Shown here: piece by piece, positions 48,513 through 58,401 of the stretch
Numbering within the stretch: position 1 is the first letter of the stretch
Layout: each line of letters opens with the position of its first letter
From: Pseudoxanthomonas suwonensis 11-1
GTDB taxonomy: Bacteria > Pseudomonadota > Gammaproteobacteria > Xanthomonadales > Xanthomonadaceae
Length of the DNA stretch: 64,000 bases
Reading direction: 5' to 3'
NCBI RefSeq assembly: GCF_000185965.1
Contig: NC_014924.1
Span: 2,852,001 to 2,916,000, forward strand
Position numbers and translations under genes: made by a program
The notes under the pieces: model-generated
Seen by the model: only the letters and a program-made list of their open reading frames with translations
Database searches by the model: none
What the model was told of the DNA's origin: nothing

Positions 48513-49414
48513 GCGGACCGCAGCGGCCCGATGCGGAGGTGCAGGACAGCACGCCCGCCGAAGGCGCCAGCCTGTTCGAGCGCGAGTACCTGCCGGCCTC
48601 GACCGAGGGCGCGCGCTTCCGCTGGTTCCGGCGGATCTTCCACCACGACGCACCGGACGAGCGCAATTTCGACCTGGTCCTGATCCTGGTCATCCTGGCC
48701 AGCGTGGTGGTGGTGCTTCTGGACAGCATGCCCTCGGTCAAGGCGCGCTGGCATGCGTGGCTGTACGCGGCCGAGTGGCTGTTCACGCTGGCCTTCGCGT
48801 TCGAGTACGGGGTGCGGCTGTGGGTGGTGAAGCGGCCGCTGCGCTACGCCTTCAGCTTCTTCGGCATCATCGACCTGCTGGCGATCCTGCCGACCTTCCT
48901 TTCGCTGCTGTTCCCGGCCACCGCCTCGTTCGCGGTGATCCGCGCCCTGCGCCTGCTGCGCGTGTTCCGGGTGCTTAAGCTCGTGGAGTATTCCAGCGAG
49001 GCCGGCGTGCTGGTGCAGGCGCTGGTGCGCAGCCGGCGCAAGATCTCGGTATTCATCGCCGCGCTGCTGACCATCGTGGTGATCTTCGGCGCGCTGATGT
49101 ACGTGGTCGAGTGACCGGAGAACGGCTTCACCAGCATTCCCGCCGGCATGTACTGGGCGATCGTCACCGTCGGCACGGTGGGCTTCGGCGACATCGCGCC
49201 GGCCACCGCGTTCGGCCGCTTCGTGACCTCGCTGCTGATCGTGATCGGCTACAGCATCATCGCCGTGCCCACCGGCATCTACACCGCCGAACTGGCGCGC
49301 TCGCTGCAGCCGCGGCGCCGCCACGTGCGCTGCGGCACCTGCGGCCTGCCCGACCACGAGGCCGATGCCTGGCACTGCCGCAAGTGCGGCACGGTCCTGC
49401 CGCGCGAGCAGTAG
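48509..49414 (+). pseudogene. Voltage-gated potassium channel gene interrupted by one stop codon
   Basis: Frame of 302 codons with a single TGA at 49112-49114 (codon 202), reading VVE-stop-PENGFTSIPAGMYWA. In channels of this type the residue is Gly (GPENGF), so one G-to-T change of GGA explains the lesion. Before it lie helices S1-S5, with the S4 arginine series RALRLLRVFRVLKL; after it the pore with filter TVGTVGFGD, S6, and a C-terminal zinc ribbon (CGTCGLPDHEADAWHCRKCG). The truncated product lacks the pore. Restart, readthrough or sequencing error are alternatives. Confidence 0.85.
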
Positions 49415-49439
49415 GCCGCGCCGTGGCCGGGCGTCCGAC

Positions 49440-50057
49440 GTGATCCGTCCCCGCGTCCGCCAGCTGCTGCTGGACTTCGACAACGTGCTCGCGCACTACC
49501 GGCGCGAGCAGCGGGTGGCGCGGCTGGCGGCCCATGGGGGCACCGGCTTCGAGCGGGTCTGGCAGGCGCTGTACGGCTCAGGGCTGGAAGCGCGCTACGA
49601 CGCCGGCGAGGTTTCCACGGCCGACTACCTGCAGGCACTGGGCGAAGGCATCGGCACGCCCGTGGGCGAGGACGCGTGGCTGGATGCACGCATGGCCGCC
49701 ACCCGCGCCGATGCCCGGGCGATCGCACGCCTGCTGGCGCTGGATCCGGCCTTGCCGATGGCGATCCTGACCAACAACGGCGAACTGATGGCGCGCGCGA
49801 TCCCGCGCATCGTCGCGCCGCTGCTGCCGCGTCTGGACCGCCGCGTGCTGTGCAGCGGCAGCCTGGGCTGCCGCAAGCCCGACCCGCAGGTCTACCTGCG
49901 CGCGCTCGAACGCCTGGGCTGGAACGCCGGCGAGACCCTTTTCGTCGACGATCTGTTCGTCAACGTGCAGGGCGCGCGCCGCGCCGGCCTGCAGGCCGAC
50001 AGCGTGCGCGATGCGCGCGCACTGGGCCGTGTCCTGCAACGCTTCGGCCTGGCCTGA
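49440..50057 (+). CDS. HAD-family hydrolase
   Basis: 205 residues from GTG 49440. Motif I LLLDFDNVLAHY (both Asp present), motif II AILTNNGELM, motif III Lys in GCRKPDPQVYLRAL, motif IV LFVDDLFVNVQGARRAGL. Similar to haloacid-dehalogenase-type phosphatases; substrate unknown. Starts 25 bases after the channel gene. The ribosome site is weak. Confidence 0.8.
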   Translation: MIRPRVRQLLLDFDNVLAHYRREQRVARLAAHGGTGFERVWQALYGSGLEARYDAGEVSTADYLQALGEGIGTPVGEDAWLDARMAATRADARAIARLLALDPALPMAILTNNGELMARAIPRIVAPLLPRLDRRVLCSGSLGCRKPDPQVYLRALERLGWNAGETLFVDDLFVNVQGARRAGLQADSVRDARALGRVLQRFGLA

Positions 50058-50118
50058 GTGCACGCCCCTCTCCACGGCGAGAGGGGACGCCACCAACCGC
50101 GTCGACATCAGCGGACGC

Positions 50119-50210
50119 GTAGCCCGGATAAGGCCGAAGGCCGCATCCGGGACGCGCCATGGCCCAGCCCGCGGAGATCCCGGATGCGCTTCGCTTATCC
50201 GGGCTACAGG
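50119..50210. repeat. Paired REP element, tandem copy 1
   Basis: GTAGCCCGGATAAGGCCG..., inner GCGCCATGGCCCAGCCC, then the inverted half ending TTATCCGGGCTACAGG. Confidence 0.9.
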
Positions 50211-50312
50211 GCCTACCGGGCTGGGCGCCTCCCCCTCTCCCCCTGTAAAGGGATGGTAGTGACGGTCGCCCCCCTCGCCCGCGCCACTGACCGCGTCGAC
50301 ACCAGCAGATGA

Positions 50313-50405
50313 GTAGCCCGGATAAGGCCGAAGGCCGCATCCGGGACACGCCATGGCCCAGCCCACGGGGATCCCGGATGCGCTTCGCTTATCCGGGCTA
50401 CGGGG
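50313..50405. repeat. Paired REP element, tandem copy 2
   Basis: Nearly identical to 50119-50210, including the inner spacer, 194 bases downstream. The rest of 50058-50498 holds no gene that I can see. Confidence 0.9.
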
Positions 50406-50498
50406 CTGTTGTGAGCCATCGCTCCGGCACGGCACTGGGCGTGCCAGGGGCGTTGCATCAGCGCCGGTGAGCGCACGCGGTAGCGGCGCCCGGCGACA

Positions 50499-50936
50499 TC
50501 AGGAGTGCGCGCCCTGCTCCAACTGCTGCCGTAGCGTCAGCGCCAATGCGTCAAGCTGTTCGCGCGGCGCCGGCACCGGGGCACCGGCCGGATAGACGTC
50601 CAGCAGGCCATCGCCCATGCGGCGTGGATGCACGTGCAGGTGGAAGTGCGGCACTTCCTGGCCGCCGGCCTCGCCGTTGGACTGCCACAGGTTCAGGCCA
50701 TCGGGATCGAGCGTGCCGCGCAAGGCCAGCGCGATGCGGTGCGCCACCCGCATCAGGTGGGCGGCGGCGTCCTCGTCCAGGTCGTAAAGCGTTTCGGCGT
50801 GCAGGCGCGGGATCACCAGCACATGACCGGGCACGGCCTGGCGCAGGCCCATCAGCGCCACCACGTGGGCGTCTTCCCAGACGACACTGGCCGGCGCGTG
50901 GCCGGCCAGGATCTGGCAGAAGACGCAGGCCGCCAT
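50499..50936 (-). CDS. HIT-family hydrolase
   Basis: 145 residues. The histidine triad is HFHLHVHPR, preceded by LNLWQSNGEAGGQEVPH; an N-terminal CVFCQI probably contributes to zinc binding. HIT proteins hydrolyse dinucleotides or AMP conjugates; substrate unknown. Starts three bases after the argD stop, so the two are cotranscribed. Confidence 0.9.
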   Translation of the reverse strand: MAACVFCQILAGHAPASVVWEDAHVVALMGLRQAVPGHVLVIPRLHAETLYDLDEDAAAHLMRVAHRIALALRGTLDPDGLNLWQSNGEAGGQEVPHFHLHVHPRRMGDGLLDVYPAGAPVPAPREQLDALALTLRQQLEQGAHS

Positions 50937-50939
50937 CCG

Positions 50940-52187
50940 TCAGCGCGGGGCGACGAAGGCGGCGATGGCCGCGCGCAGGCGCTTCAGCCCTTCGGCGACG
51001 TCCTCGCTGGTGATGTTCAACGCCGGCACCAGGCGCAGCACGTCCGGGCCGGCCTGCAGCAGCAGCAGGCCCTCGTGGGCGGCCAGGTCGAGGATCTCGC
51101 CGGCACGGCCGGCGTACCCGGGCTTGAGCACGGCGCCGAGCATCAGGCCGCGGCCACGCACCTGGGCGAACACGCCGAACTCCTCGCCAATGGCGGCCAG
51201 GCCCTCGCGCAGCGCCTGCGACTGGCGCGACACGTTGGCGGCGATCTGCGGCGAGGCCAGCTTGCGCAGGGCCACGCGTGCCACGGCAGCGGCCAGCGGG
51301 TTGCCGCCGAAGGTGGTGCCGTGGGCACCGAAGCCCATGGCGTCGGCGACCTTGGCCCCGGCCAGCATCGCGCCGATCGGGAAACCGCCGCCCAGGGCCT
51401 TGGCCAAGGTGACGATGTCCGGGACCACGTCGTCCTGCCAGTGCGCGAACAGGGTTCCGGTGCGGCCCATGCCGGCCTGGATCTCGTCCAGCACCAGCAG
51501 CGCACCGTGCCTGTCGCACAGCGCGCGCACCTGCTTGAGGAAGCCGGAGGCGGCCGGCATCACGCCGCCCTCGCCCTGCACCGGCTCCAGCATCACCGCG
51601 GCCACGTCGCCGGCGGCCATCGCCGTCTCCAGCTGCACGATGTCGTTGAAGTCCACGTAACGGAAGCCGCCAGGCAGGGGCTCGTAGCCTTCCTGGTACT
51701 TGGGCTGGGCGGTGGCGGTGACCGCGGCCAGGGTGCGGCCGTGGAAGCTGCCGCGGAAGGTGACGATCACCCGCTGCTGCGGCGGACGCCCTTGGGCAGT
51801 GGCCCACTTGCGCACCAGCTTGATCGCAGCCTCGTTGGCCTCGGCGCCGGAGTTGCAGAAGAACACGCGCTCGGCGAAGCGGCTGGCGCCCACCAGCTCC
51901 TCGGCCAGGCGCAGCGGCGGCTCGCTGAAGAAGATGTTGCTGGTGTGCCAGAGCTTGCCAGCCTGCTCGACCAGGGCCGCGTGCAGGTCCGGGTCGTTGT
52001 GGCCCAGTCCACATACGGCGATGCCCGCGCCGAAGTCCACGTACTCGCGGCCCTCGCTGTCCCACAGTCGCGCGCCCTGGCCTCGCTCCAGCACCAGCTC
52101 GCGCTGCCGGTACACGGGCAGGAAGTAGCGGTGGCCGAGGTCGATCAGGGAGGCGGTGTCGCCGGCAGCCGGCGTCGTGGCGTTCAT
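50940..52187 (-). CDS. argD: Acetylornithine/succinylornithine-type aminotransferase
   Basis: 415 residues. Class III PLP aminotransferase: FCNSGAEANEAAIKLVRKW, FRGSFHGRTLAAVTATAQPKY as two conserved blocks, LLVLDEIQAGMGRTG, and PLP lysine in IVTLAKALGGGFPIGA. Best fit is ArgD (arginine biosynthesis, possibly lysine), but related ornithine or GABA transaminases are hard to exclude. Upstream of the HIT gene; divergent from the Cys/Met enzyme. Confidence 0.88.
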   Translation of the reverse strand: MNATTPAAGDTASLIDLGHRYFLPVYRQRELVLERGQGARLWDSEGREYVDFGAGIAVCGLGHNDPDLHAALVEQAGKLWHTSNIFFSEPPLRLAEELVGASRFAERVFFCNSGAEANEAAIKLVRKWATAQGRPPQQRVIVTFRGSFHGRTLAAVTATAQPKYQEGYEPLPGGFRYVDFNDIVQLETAMAAGDVAAVMLEPVQGEGGVMPAASGFLKQVRALCDRHGALLVLDEIQAGMGRTGTLFAHWQDDVVPDIVTLAKALGGGFPIGAMLAGAKVADAMGFGAHGTTFGGNPLAAAVARVALRKLASPQIAANVSRQSQALREGLAAIGEEFGVFAQVRGRGLMLGAVLKPGYAGRAGEILDLAAHEGLLLLQAGPDVLRLVPALNITSEDVAEGLKRLRAAIAAFVAPR

Positions 52188-52343
52188 GGCAATGGGATGT
52201 CCGTGGAAAGAGGCCCGGCGGAGGCCGGTGCGCCATTATCCGCCTCGTTCCGCGACGCTGCCACGCCGGGGCCGCCGGGTACCGTGCTCGCGTACCATCG
52301 GAGGCTGTCGCGCCCCGGCGCCCCGCCCCCATCGACCGACGCC

Positions 52344-53471
52344 ATGTCCCGCATTGAAACCCTCGCCGCCCGTGCCGGCAGCCGTCCCGACCCGGCCAGC
52401 GGTGCGCTGTCGCCGCCGCTGCAGCTGGCCACCACCTTCGAGCACACGCCCGACGGCCAGCTGCCGCAGGGATTCCTCTACCAGCGCTACGACAACCCGA
52501 CCCAGCAGGAGACCGAGCAGGTGCTGGCGGCGCTGGATCGCGCGGCGCGGGCGCTGCTGTTCCCCACCGGCATGGCCGCGGGCGCCACCGCGCTGCAGGC
52601 GCTGCCACCGGGCAGCCACGTGCTGCTGTGCGACGACAGCTACTTCACCTTCCGCGTCCTGGCCGCGCAGCAGTTCCCGCGCTGGGGCCTGGAATGCACG
52701 ATCGTCGACTTCACCGACCTGGATGCGGTACGCGCCGCGCTGCGGCCCGACACCGCACTGCTGTGGGCGGAGACGCCCTCGAACCCGCTGCTCAAGGTCA
52801 GCGATATCGCCGCGCTGGCGGATATCGCCCACGGCGCCGGCGCGCGCCTGCTGGTGGACAGCACCTTTGCCCCGGCGGTGATCCAGCAGCCGCTGGCACT
52901 GGGCGCGGACATCGTCCTGCACTCGGCCACCAAGTACCTGGGCGGACATGGCGACGTGATGGGCGGCGTACTGGCCTTCGCGGACGACGACGAGCATGCC
53001 GCGGCCTGCCACCAGCTGCGCCTGATGGCCGGCGCCACCGCCTCGCCGTTCGCGGCCTGGCTGATCCTGCGCGGCGTGCGTTCGCTGCCGGCGCGGATGG
53101 ACTGGCACTGCCGCAACGCGCGCCGGGTGGCGGAGTTCCTCGCCGGCCATGCGAAGGTGTCGGCGGTGCACTACCCCGGGCTGGCTTCGCACCCGCAGCA
53201 CGCGGTGGCCGCGGCACAGATGCGCGACTTCGGCGGCATGCTGTCGTTCGAGGTCGCCGGCGGACGCGAGGCGGCGCTGGCCGTGGCTTCGCGCATGCAG
53301 CTGTTCACCAATGCCACCTCGCTGGGTTCGACCGAATCGCTGGTCGAGCACCGCGCCTCGATCGAGGGCCCGGCCTCGACCACGCCCGGCGGCCTGCTGC
53401 GGCTGTCGGTGGGCCTGGAGCACGCCGACGATCTGGTCGCCGACCTGGAGCAGGCGCTGGCGGGCGGCTGA
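52344..53471 (+). CDS. Cys/Met metabolism PLP enzyme (cystathionine gamma-synthase/lyase family)
   Basis: 375 residues. LFPTGMAAGATALQAL, ETPSNPLLKVSDIAALADIA, LLVDSTFAPAV and the PLP site LHSATKYLGGHGDVMGG define the family; SLGSTESLVEHRASIEGP is the conserved C-terminal region. Whether it is a synthase, lyase or methionine gamma-lyase cannot be decided. No met genes adjoin it. Confidence 0.88.
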   Translation: MSRIETLAARAGSRPDPASGALSPPLQLATTFEHTPDGQLPQGFLYQRYDNPTQQETEQVLAALDRAARALLFPTGMAAGATALQALPPGSHVLLCDDSYFTFRVLAAQQFPRWGLECTIVDFTDLDAVRAALRPDTALLWAETPSNPLLKVSDIAALADIAHGAGARLLVDSTFAPAVIQQPLALGADIVLHSATKYLGGHGDVMGGVLAFADDDEHAAACHQLRLMAGATASPFAAWLILRGVRSLPARMDWHCRNARRVAEFLAGHAKVSAVHYPGLASHPQHAVAAAQMRDFGGMLSFEVAGGREAALAVASRMQLFTNATSLGSTESLVEHRASIEGPASTTPGGLLRLSVGLEHADDLVADLEQALAGG

Positions 53472-53601
53472 GCGCGTCCGCACGGGCCCAGTACGCGGCA
53501 CCACCGGCCGGCAAGCGCGGCCGACGCGCGGAAGGCACATCCCGCGCGCAGGCTGCGCCGGTGGTTTGACCGTTCACATGCCGGCCCGCACAATCGCCGC
53601 C

Positions 53602-53725
53602 GAAGGGGAGTAGCTCCCAGCGTGACGGCCGTCATTTCGGGCATTCCGATGCCCCGGTCCCACGGCGGCCCAGGGCCGTGAGCAAGACCTTCGCCGCGAC
53701 GGCGAAGGTGTGTCCCCGGTTCCCA
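53602..53725 (+). promoter_or_regulatory. yybP-ykoY (Mn2+) riboswitch upstream of terC
   Basis: GAAGGGGAGTAGCTCCCAGC at 53602-53621 matches the conserved 5' core, and GAGCAAGACCTTCGCC followed by GGCGAAGGTGTGTCC (53690-53715) matches the second conserved part and its stem. About 58 bases remain before the TerC start. This class binds Mn2+ and controls manganese exporters and TerC/Alx proteins; the alx gene of E. coli has the same leader. Confidence 0.85.
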
Positions 53726-53783
53726 GAGCAGGGTTCCGCGCCGCCAGCTTCCGCGGCCGTCCTTACTCCTGCCCGGAACATTG

Positions 53784-54743
53784 ATGATGGAAACGATAGG
53801 CAACGTCTGGCTGTGGGCCGGATTCTCCGGCCTGGTGCTGCTGGCGCTGGTGGCCGACCTGCTGCTGATGCGCCACGGCGGCGCGCACAAGGTCACGTTC
53901 AGGGAAGCGGCGTGGTGGAGCCTGGGCTGGGTGGCCCTGGCCCTGCTCTTCAACCTCGCCCTGTGGTGGTACGTCGGCCAGTCGGCCGGTCCGGAAGAGG
54001 CACGGCGCATCGGCCTGGAATTCCTGACCGGCTACCTGGTCGAGAAGGCGCTGGCGGTCGACAACATCTTCGTGTTCCTGATGCTGATGACCTACTTCGC
54101 CGTGCCGGAGCAACTGCGCCAGCGCGTACTGGTGATCGGCATCCTGCTGGCGATCGTGCTGCGCGCGATCCTGATCTTCGCCGGCGCCGCGCTGCTGGCC
54201 CAGTTCCACTGGCTGCTCTACGTGTTCGGCGCCTTCCTGCTGCTGACCGGCGCGAAGATGTGGAGCGCCGCGGGCGAGGAGCCGGACCTGGGGAAGAATC
54301 CCGTACTGCGCTGGATGACCACGCACGTGCCGTTCGTGCGCCGCTATCACGGCAATGCGATGTGGCTGGGCCACGGCAGCCGGCGCAGGTTCACCCCGCT
54401 GTTCATCGTGGTGGTGATGATCGGCATCACCGACGTGATCTTCGCGGTGGATTCGATCCCGGCGATCTTCGCCATCACCCTGGACCCGTTCATCGTGCTG
54501 ACGTCCAACGTGTTCGCGGTGCTGGGGCTGCGCGCGATGTTCTTCCTGCTGGCGGGGATGGCCGAGCGCTTCCACCTGCTGCCCTACGGCCTGGCCGTGG
54601 TGCTGGTGTTCATAGGCGCCAAGATGCTGCTGGTCGACCTCTACAAGATCCCGGTGCTGTGGTCGCTGGGTGCGGTCGGCACGATCCTGGCAACGACCAT
54701 TGCCCTCAGCCTGGCACGGCCGGCACGGGCCGCTGCCGACTGA
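53784..54743 (+). CDS. TerC/Alx-family integral membrane protein, likely manganese exporter
   Basis: 319 residues, about nine helices. The two acidic metal motifs EKALAVDNIFVFLMLM and GITDVIFAVDSIPAIFA are intact and EEARRIGLEFLTGYLVEKAL is typical of Alx. Start choices are TTG 53781, ATG 53784 and ATG 53787, with GGA upstream. The Mn2+ riboswitch supports manganese homeostasis as its job. Converges with gloA across a hairpin. Confidence 0.92.
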   Translation: MMETIGNVWLWAGFSGLVLLALVADLLLMRHGGAHKVTFREAAWWSLGWVALALLFNLALWWYVGQSAGPEEARRIGLEFLTGYLVEKALAVDNIFVFLMLMTYFAVPEQLRQRVLVIGILLAIVLRAILIFAGAALLAQFHWLLYVFGAFLLLTGAKMWSAAGEEPDLGKNPVLRWMTTHVPFVRRYHGNAMWLGHGSRRRFTPLFIVVVMIGITDVIFAVDSIPAIFAITLDPFIVLTSNVFAVLGLRAMFFLLAGMAERFHLLPYGLAVVLVFIGAKMLLVDLYKIPVLWSLGAVGTILATTIALSLARPARAAAD

Positions 54744-54748
54744 TGCGA

Positions 54749-54781
54749 CGGTCCGGCGGGGACGCGTGCCCCGCCGGACCG
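54749..54781. terminator. Hairpin between convergent terC and gloA
   Basis: CGGTCCGGCGGGG pairs perfectly with CCCCGCCGGACCG over a seven-base loop. No T run, but the 13-base GC stem could act in both directions. Confidence 0.65.
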
Positions 54782-54792
54782 CACTCGTGTGC

Positions 54793-55230
54793 TTACCAGG
54801 TGCCGGTATTGGGCATCGACGCCCACGGCTCGGCCGGCGCCAGGGCCTCGCCCTTCTGCAGCAGCTCGATCGAGATCAGGTCCGGGGTGCGGACGAAGGC
54901 CATGCGGCCATCGCGCGGGGGACGGTTGATGGTCACGCCCAGCGACTGCAGGTGGGCGCAGATGGCGTAGATGTCGTTGACCTCGAAGGCCAGGTGGCCG
55001 AAGTTGCGCGCGCTGCCGTAGTCCTCTGGCGCCGAGCCATCCTCGGGCGGCCAGTTGTACGTGAGCTCGATCTCGGCCTCCGGGTTCTCCGGGGCGCCGA
55101 AGTAGACCAGGGTGAAGCGGCCGGCCTCGCTGTCCATGCGCCGGGTCTGCTTCAGGCCCAGGCCTTCGGTGAGGAAGCGGCTGGTCTTTTCCAGGTCGTG
55201 GACCCGGATCATCGCGTGCAGGTACTTCAT
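54793..55230 (-). CDS. gloA: Lactoylglutathione lyase (glyoxalase I)
   Basis: 145 residues. Detoxifies methylglyoxal as its glutathione adduct. [20 protein letters not shown] carries the first metal His, AEIELTYNW the first Glu, [11 protein letters not shown] the second His, and [11 protein letters not shown] the second Glu; all four ligands of the Ni-type enzyme are present. The SDR gene follows upstream on the same strand after 83 bases. Confidence 0.94.
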   Translation of the reverse strand: MKYLHAMIRVHDLEKTSRFLTEGLGLKQTRRMDSEAGRFTLVYFGAPENPEAEIELTYNWPPEDGSAPEDYGSARNFGHLAFEVNDIYAICAHLQSLGVTINRPPRDGRMAFVRTPDLISIELLQKGEALAPAEPWASMPNTGTW

Positions 55231-55313
55231 GGTGCATCCAAGGCAAGGTGGGGCCGCCATTGTAGGAGCGCGCGCGGCGACCGGGGTCGCGGGCGCGCAA
55301 CGCAGCGTGCGCC

Positions 55314-56132
55314 TCAGTCCAGGAACAGGTCCGGCAGCAGCGGGCGCGAGGGATCGACCGCGTAGTCGGAAAGGTCGGTCACCCCGGCCTCGGCCAGCAC
55401 CTCGTCGTCGATCAGGAAGCGGCCGCTGAAACCGGCCGCCTCGCGTACCAGGATGGCGTGGGCGGCGTCGGCCATGATCTCCGGGCGACGGCCGTTGGCC
55501 GCATCGACGCCGGGGATCATGTTCAGCGCGTCGGTGGCGATGAGCGTGCGTGGCCACAGCGCGTTGACCGCCACGCCCTGCGGCCCGAACTCGGCGGCCA
55601 GGCCCAGGCTGACGAAGCTCATGCCCATCTTGGCCAGGGTGTAGCCGGTGTGCGGGCCCCACCACTTCGGGTCCAGCGAGGGCGGCGGGGCCAGGGTCAG
55701 GATGTGCGGGTTGGGCGCCTTTAGCAGGTGTGGCAGGCAGGCCTGGGCGCAGAGGAAGCTGCCGCGCGCGTTGACCTGCTGCATCAGGTCGAAGCGCTTC
55801 ATCGGCGTGTCCAGGGTGCCGCGCAGCCAGATCGCGCTGGCGTTGTTGACCAGGATGTCGATGCCGCCGAAGGCGTCGACCGTGGCCGCGACCGCGGCGT
55901 GCACCTGGTCCTCCTCGCGGATGTCGCACTTCAGCGCCAGGCCGCGGCCACCGGCCGCGGTCACCGCCTCGGCGGCGGTGTGGATGGTGCCGGGTAGCCT
56001 GGGGTTGGGCACCGAGGACTTGGCGGCGATGGCGACGTTGGCGCCGTCGCGAGCCGCGCGCAGGGCGATGGCCAGGCCGATGCCGCGCGAGGCACCGGTA
56101 ATGAACAGGGTCTTGCCGGCGAGGCTGGTCAT
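55314..56132 (-). CDS. HSDL2-like short-chain dehydrogenase
   Basis: 272 residues. NAD(P)-binding [32 protein letters not shown] and the Tyr-x3-Lys pair in [13 protein letters not shown]; the usual Ser is replaced by the region [20 protein letters not shown], as is typical of HSDL2-type proteins. Role in lipid or sterol-like metabolism is guessed from family only. Start at 56132 puts the cofactor motif near the N-terminus. Confidence 0.88.
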   Translation of the reverse strand: MTSLAGKTLFITGASRGIGLAIALRAARDGANVAIAAKSSVPNPRLPGTIHTAAEAVTAAGGRGLALKCDIREEDQVHAAVAATVDAFGGIDILVNNASAIWLRGTLDTPMKRFDLMQQVNARGSFLCAQACLPHLLKAPNPHILTLAPPPSLDPKWWGPHTGYTLAKMGMSFVSLGLAAEFGPQGVAVNALWPRTLIATDALNMIPGVDAANGRRPEIMADAAHAILVREAAGFSGRFLIDDEVLAEAGVTDLSDYAVDPSRPLLPDLFLD

Positions 56133-56233
56133 GCGCGTCTCCAGTGATGCGGGGGGCGCATTGTCGCCCGCATGCGTGGCGACGTGGGAGGGCGGCCGCG
56201 GCGCGGGGGCGCCGGCCGGCAAGGACGACGGGC

Positions 56234-58276
56234 CTACTGTGCCGCGTCGCCAGCTTCGGCCGCGCCAGCCGCTTCCACGCCTGCGGAGGTAAGCAGCCTC
56301 AGCGTGGGCAGGCCCGATACCGGATGCGGCTCGACCATGTGCGCCAGGTCGGCCACCGCCTCGCGCACCTGGTCCAGTGCCGGATCGGCATCCGCACGCG
56401 GGCGCCAGGTGGCGAGCACGTCGAACACCGCCGGGCTGAAGTGCAGGGTCTGCGCGGTGCCGATCCACAGCGGCTCGAAGCCGGGGCGCAGCTGCACCGG
56501 CGCCGGCCACAGGCGCAGCGCGGTGCGGCGCTGGGGATCGTCGCCCTCGCGAACCATCAGCAGGGTCTCGGTGCGTGCGCCCAGGGTGGCCGGCAACACC
56601 GGCACGCCGGCCGGCCAGTTGTCTTCGTCGAACATGTTCAGCGCCTGCGCCCAGCGCGCCTGTGGCTGCACCTTCCAGCCCTGCGCCTCCAGGCGCTGGC
56701 GCAGCGGTTCCAGCGGGCCGGCGACCTGCACGTCCAGCGGCCAGCGCTGGGTGTCGTCCAGCTCGTTGCGGCGCGCCGGCTGCCGGGCCCAGCCGGTGGT
56801 CCACCAGTCCTGCATCTCCTGGATCTCGACCGTCGGGGCCGGCGGCTCGAACTTGGCCAGCTTGGCCTCGATGTTGCGCGGCGCATACCACAGCGCGGCC
56901 ACGGCGAAGGCGCCGTAGAACACCACGGCCACCGGCTTGACCCAGAACGAGCGGTTGAAACGGCGGCGGTAGGCGATGCCCAGCACCAGCAGCCAGACGA
57001 TGCCCAGCAGCATCCCGCCGACCACGTCGCTGAGCCAGTGCGCGCCCAGGTACAGGCGGGCAAAGCCGATGATCGTCACCACCAGGCCGGAGACGAGGTA
57101 GGGCCAGACCCGGTCGCGGCCGGGCATCTCGCGCGCGATCAGCACGGCGAAGAAGCCGAAGGCAATGGTCGACATGGTCACGGCGATGGAGGGGAAGCCG
57201 AAGCCGCTGCTGGCGGTCGGCGGCCGCACCACGTTAATGGTCGCGCCCAGCAGCCAGGTCAGGGCCAGGCCGAAGGCCAGCGCGGCCAGCCAGTGCGCGG
57301 CCGCCATCCAGCGCTGGCGCCAGATGAAGTAGCCCAGCACCAGGGCACAGGCCGGGGCCAGCACCGGCCAGTCGCCGATCGAGGCGATCGCGGCCAGCGG
57401 GTAGTCGGCCAGCGGGTTGCGCAGGGCCAGCATCAGCTCGTGCACGGCCAGGTCCACGCCCAGCGGCTCGCCATGGCCCAGCACCACCACCAGCAGGGCG
57501 AACCAGACCCAGCCGATGGCCAGCAGCAGCACGGCCAGCAGGGCCAGCGGCACCGACTCGCGCCGGGTCGGATCGAACACGGCGGCCGAATGGCGGCCCA
57601 GCACCGGGTGCCGGTGCGACCACTCCAGCACCCGCGCCAGCAGCGCGTCGGCGTGGTCGGCGAACCAGCGATAGGTGTAGAGCACCACTGCCCACGCCAG
57701 GGCCAGCACCACCAGCAGCAGGCCCAGCACCACCACCAGGTGGCCGGCCACCGCGGCGACGGCGTCGTAGGCCTGGCCCAGCATCCAGCCCGGCAGCAGG
57801 AACAGCACGCCCCAGGACACGCAGGCCAGGCCCGAGGCGACCAGGTAGCGGCGCACCGGCATCCGCGCCATGCCGGCGATGGCCGGCACGAACGGGCGGA
57901 TCGCGCCGACGTAGCGGGCCAGCAGGATGGCGCTGAAGGCGTTGCGCCGGAACAGGTTCTCGCCGCGCTCCAGCAGCTGCGGGTAGCGGCTGAACGGCCA
58001 CACCCCGCGCAGGCGGTCGCCCCAGCGCAGGCCGACCCAGTAGCTGATGGCATCCCCGGCCAGCGCACCAAGCGCGGCGCTGGCCACCGCATAGGGACCG
58101 GAGATCTCGCCCATGCCGATCAGCACGCCGACCGCGAACAGCAGCGGCAGCGCCGGGACGATGGCACCGACGACGATGAGTGCGTCGCAGAACGCGATCG
58201 CGAAGATCACCAGGCCGGCCAGGAGCGGGTTCTCACCGATCCAGGCCAGCATGGCTTCCATCCAGGAAGAATTCAT
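56234..58276 (-). CDS. DedA-PAP2-LssY fusion membrane protein with degenerate PAP2 motifs
   Basis: 680 residues. Residues 1-200 are a DedA domain with [28 protein letters not shown]; about 230-450 is a PAP2 domain; the last 200 residues resemble the soluble LssY C-terminal domain. DedA proteins are lipid scramblase/transport-like; PAP2 domains dephosphorylate lipid phosphates. The third PAP2 motif is normal ([17 protein letters not shown], with catalytic His), but the expected PSGH reads FPSIAV and the KxxxxxxRP Lys is Gly in [10 protein letters not shown]. Phosphatase activity is therefore doubtful. Confidence 0.87.
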   Translation of the reverse strand: MNSSWMEAMLAWIGENPLLAGLVIFAIAFCDALIVVGAIVPALPLLFAVGVLIGMGEISGPYAVASAALGALAGDAISYWVGLRWGDRLRGVWPFSRYPQLLERGENLFRRNAFSAILLARYVGAIRPFVPAIAGMARMPVRRYLVASGLACVSWGVLFLLPGWMLGQAYDAVAAVAGHLVVVLGLLLVVLALAWAVVLYTYRWFADHADALLARVLEWSHRHPVLGRHSAAVFDPTRRESVPLALLAVLLLAIGWVWFALLVVVLGHGEPLGVDLAVHELMLALRNPLADYPLAAIASIGDWPVLAPACALVLGYFIWRQRWMAAAHWLAALAFGLALTWLLGATINVVRPPTASSGFGFPSIAVTMSTIAFGFFAVLIAREMPGRDRVWPYLVSGLVVTIIGFARLYLGAHWLSDVVGGMLLGIVWLLVLGIAYRRRFNRSFWVKPVAVVFYGAFAVAALWYAPRNIEAKLAKFEPPAPTVEIQEMQDWWTTGWARQPARRNELDDTQRWPLDVQVAGPLEPLRQRLEAQGWKVQPQARWAQALNMFDEDNWPAGVPVLPATLGARTETLLMVREGDDPQRRTALRLWPAPVQLRPGFEPLWIGTAQTLHFSPAVFDVLATWRPRADADPALDQVREAVADLAHMVEPHPVSGLPTLRLLTSAGVEAAGAAEAGDAAQ

Positions 58277-58401
58277 CGCGGGATTATAGGAGCGCCGTCA
58301 CAACCGCCGCTGTAGGGCAGCCCCGGACAGCCGGGGTCGGGGTGGGACAGCCCGGAGGACGGGGGGCGGGGCCTCAGCCCCCACCCCACCAAGCCCAGCC
58401 C

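Noticed and set aside
50058-50498. CRISPR-like repeat array
   Set aside because: Only two copies with palindromic REP structure and no regular spacers or cas genes.
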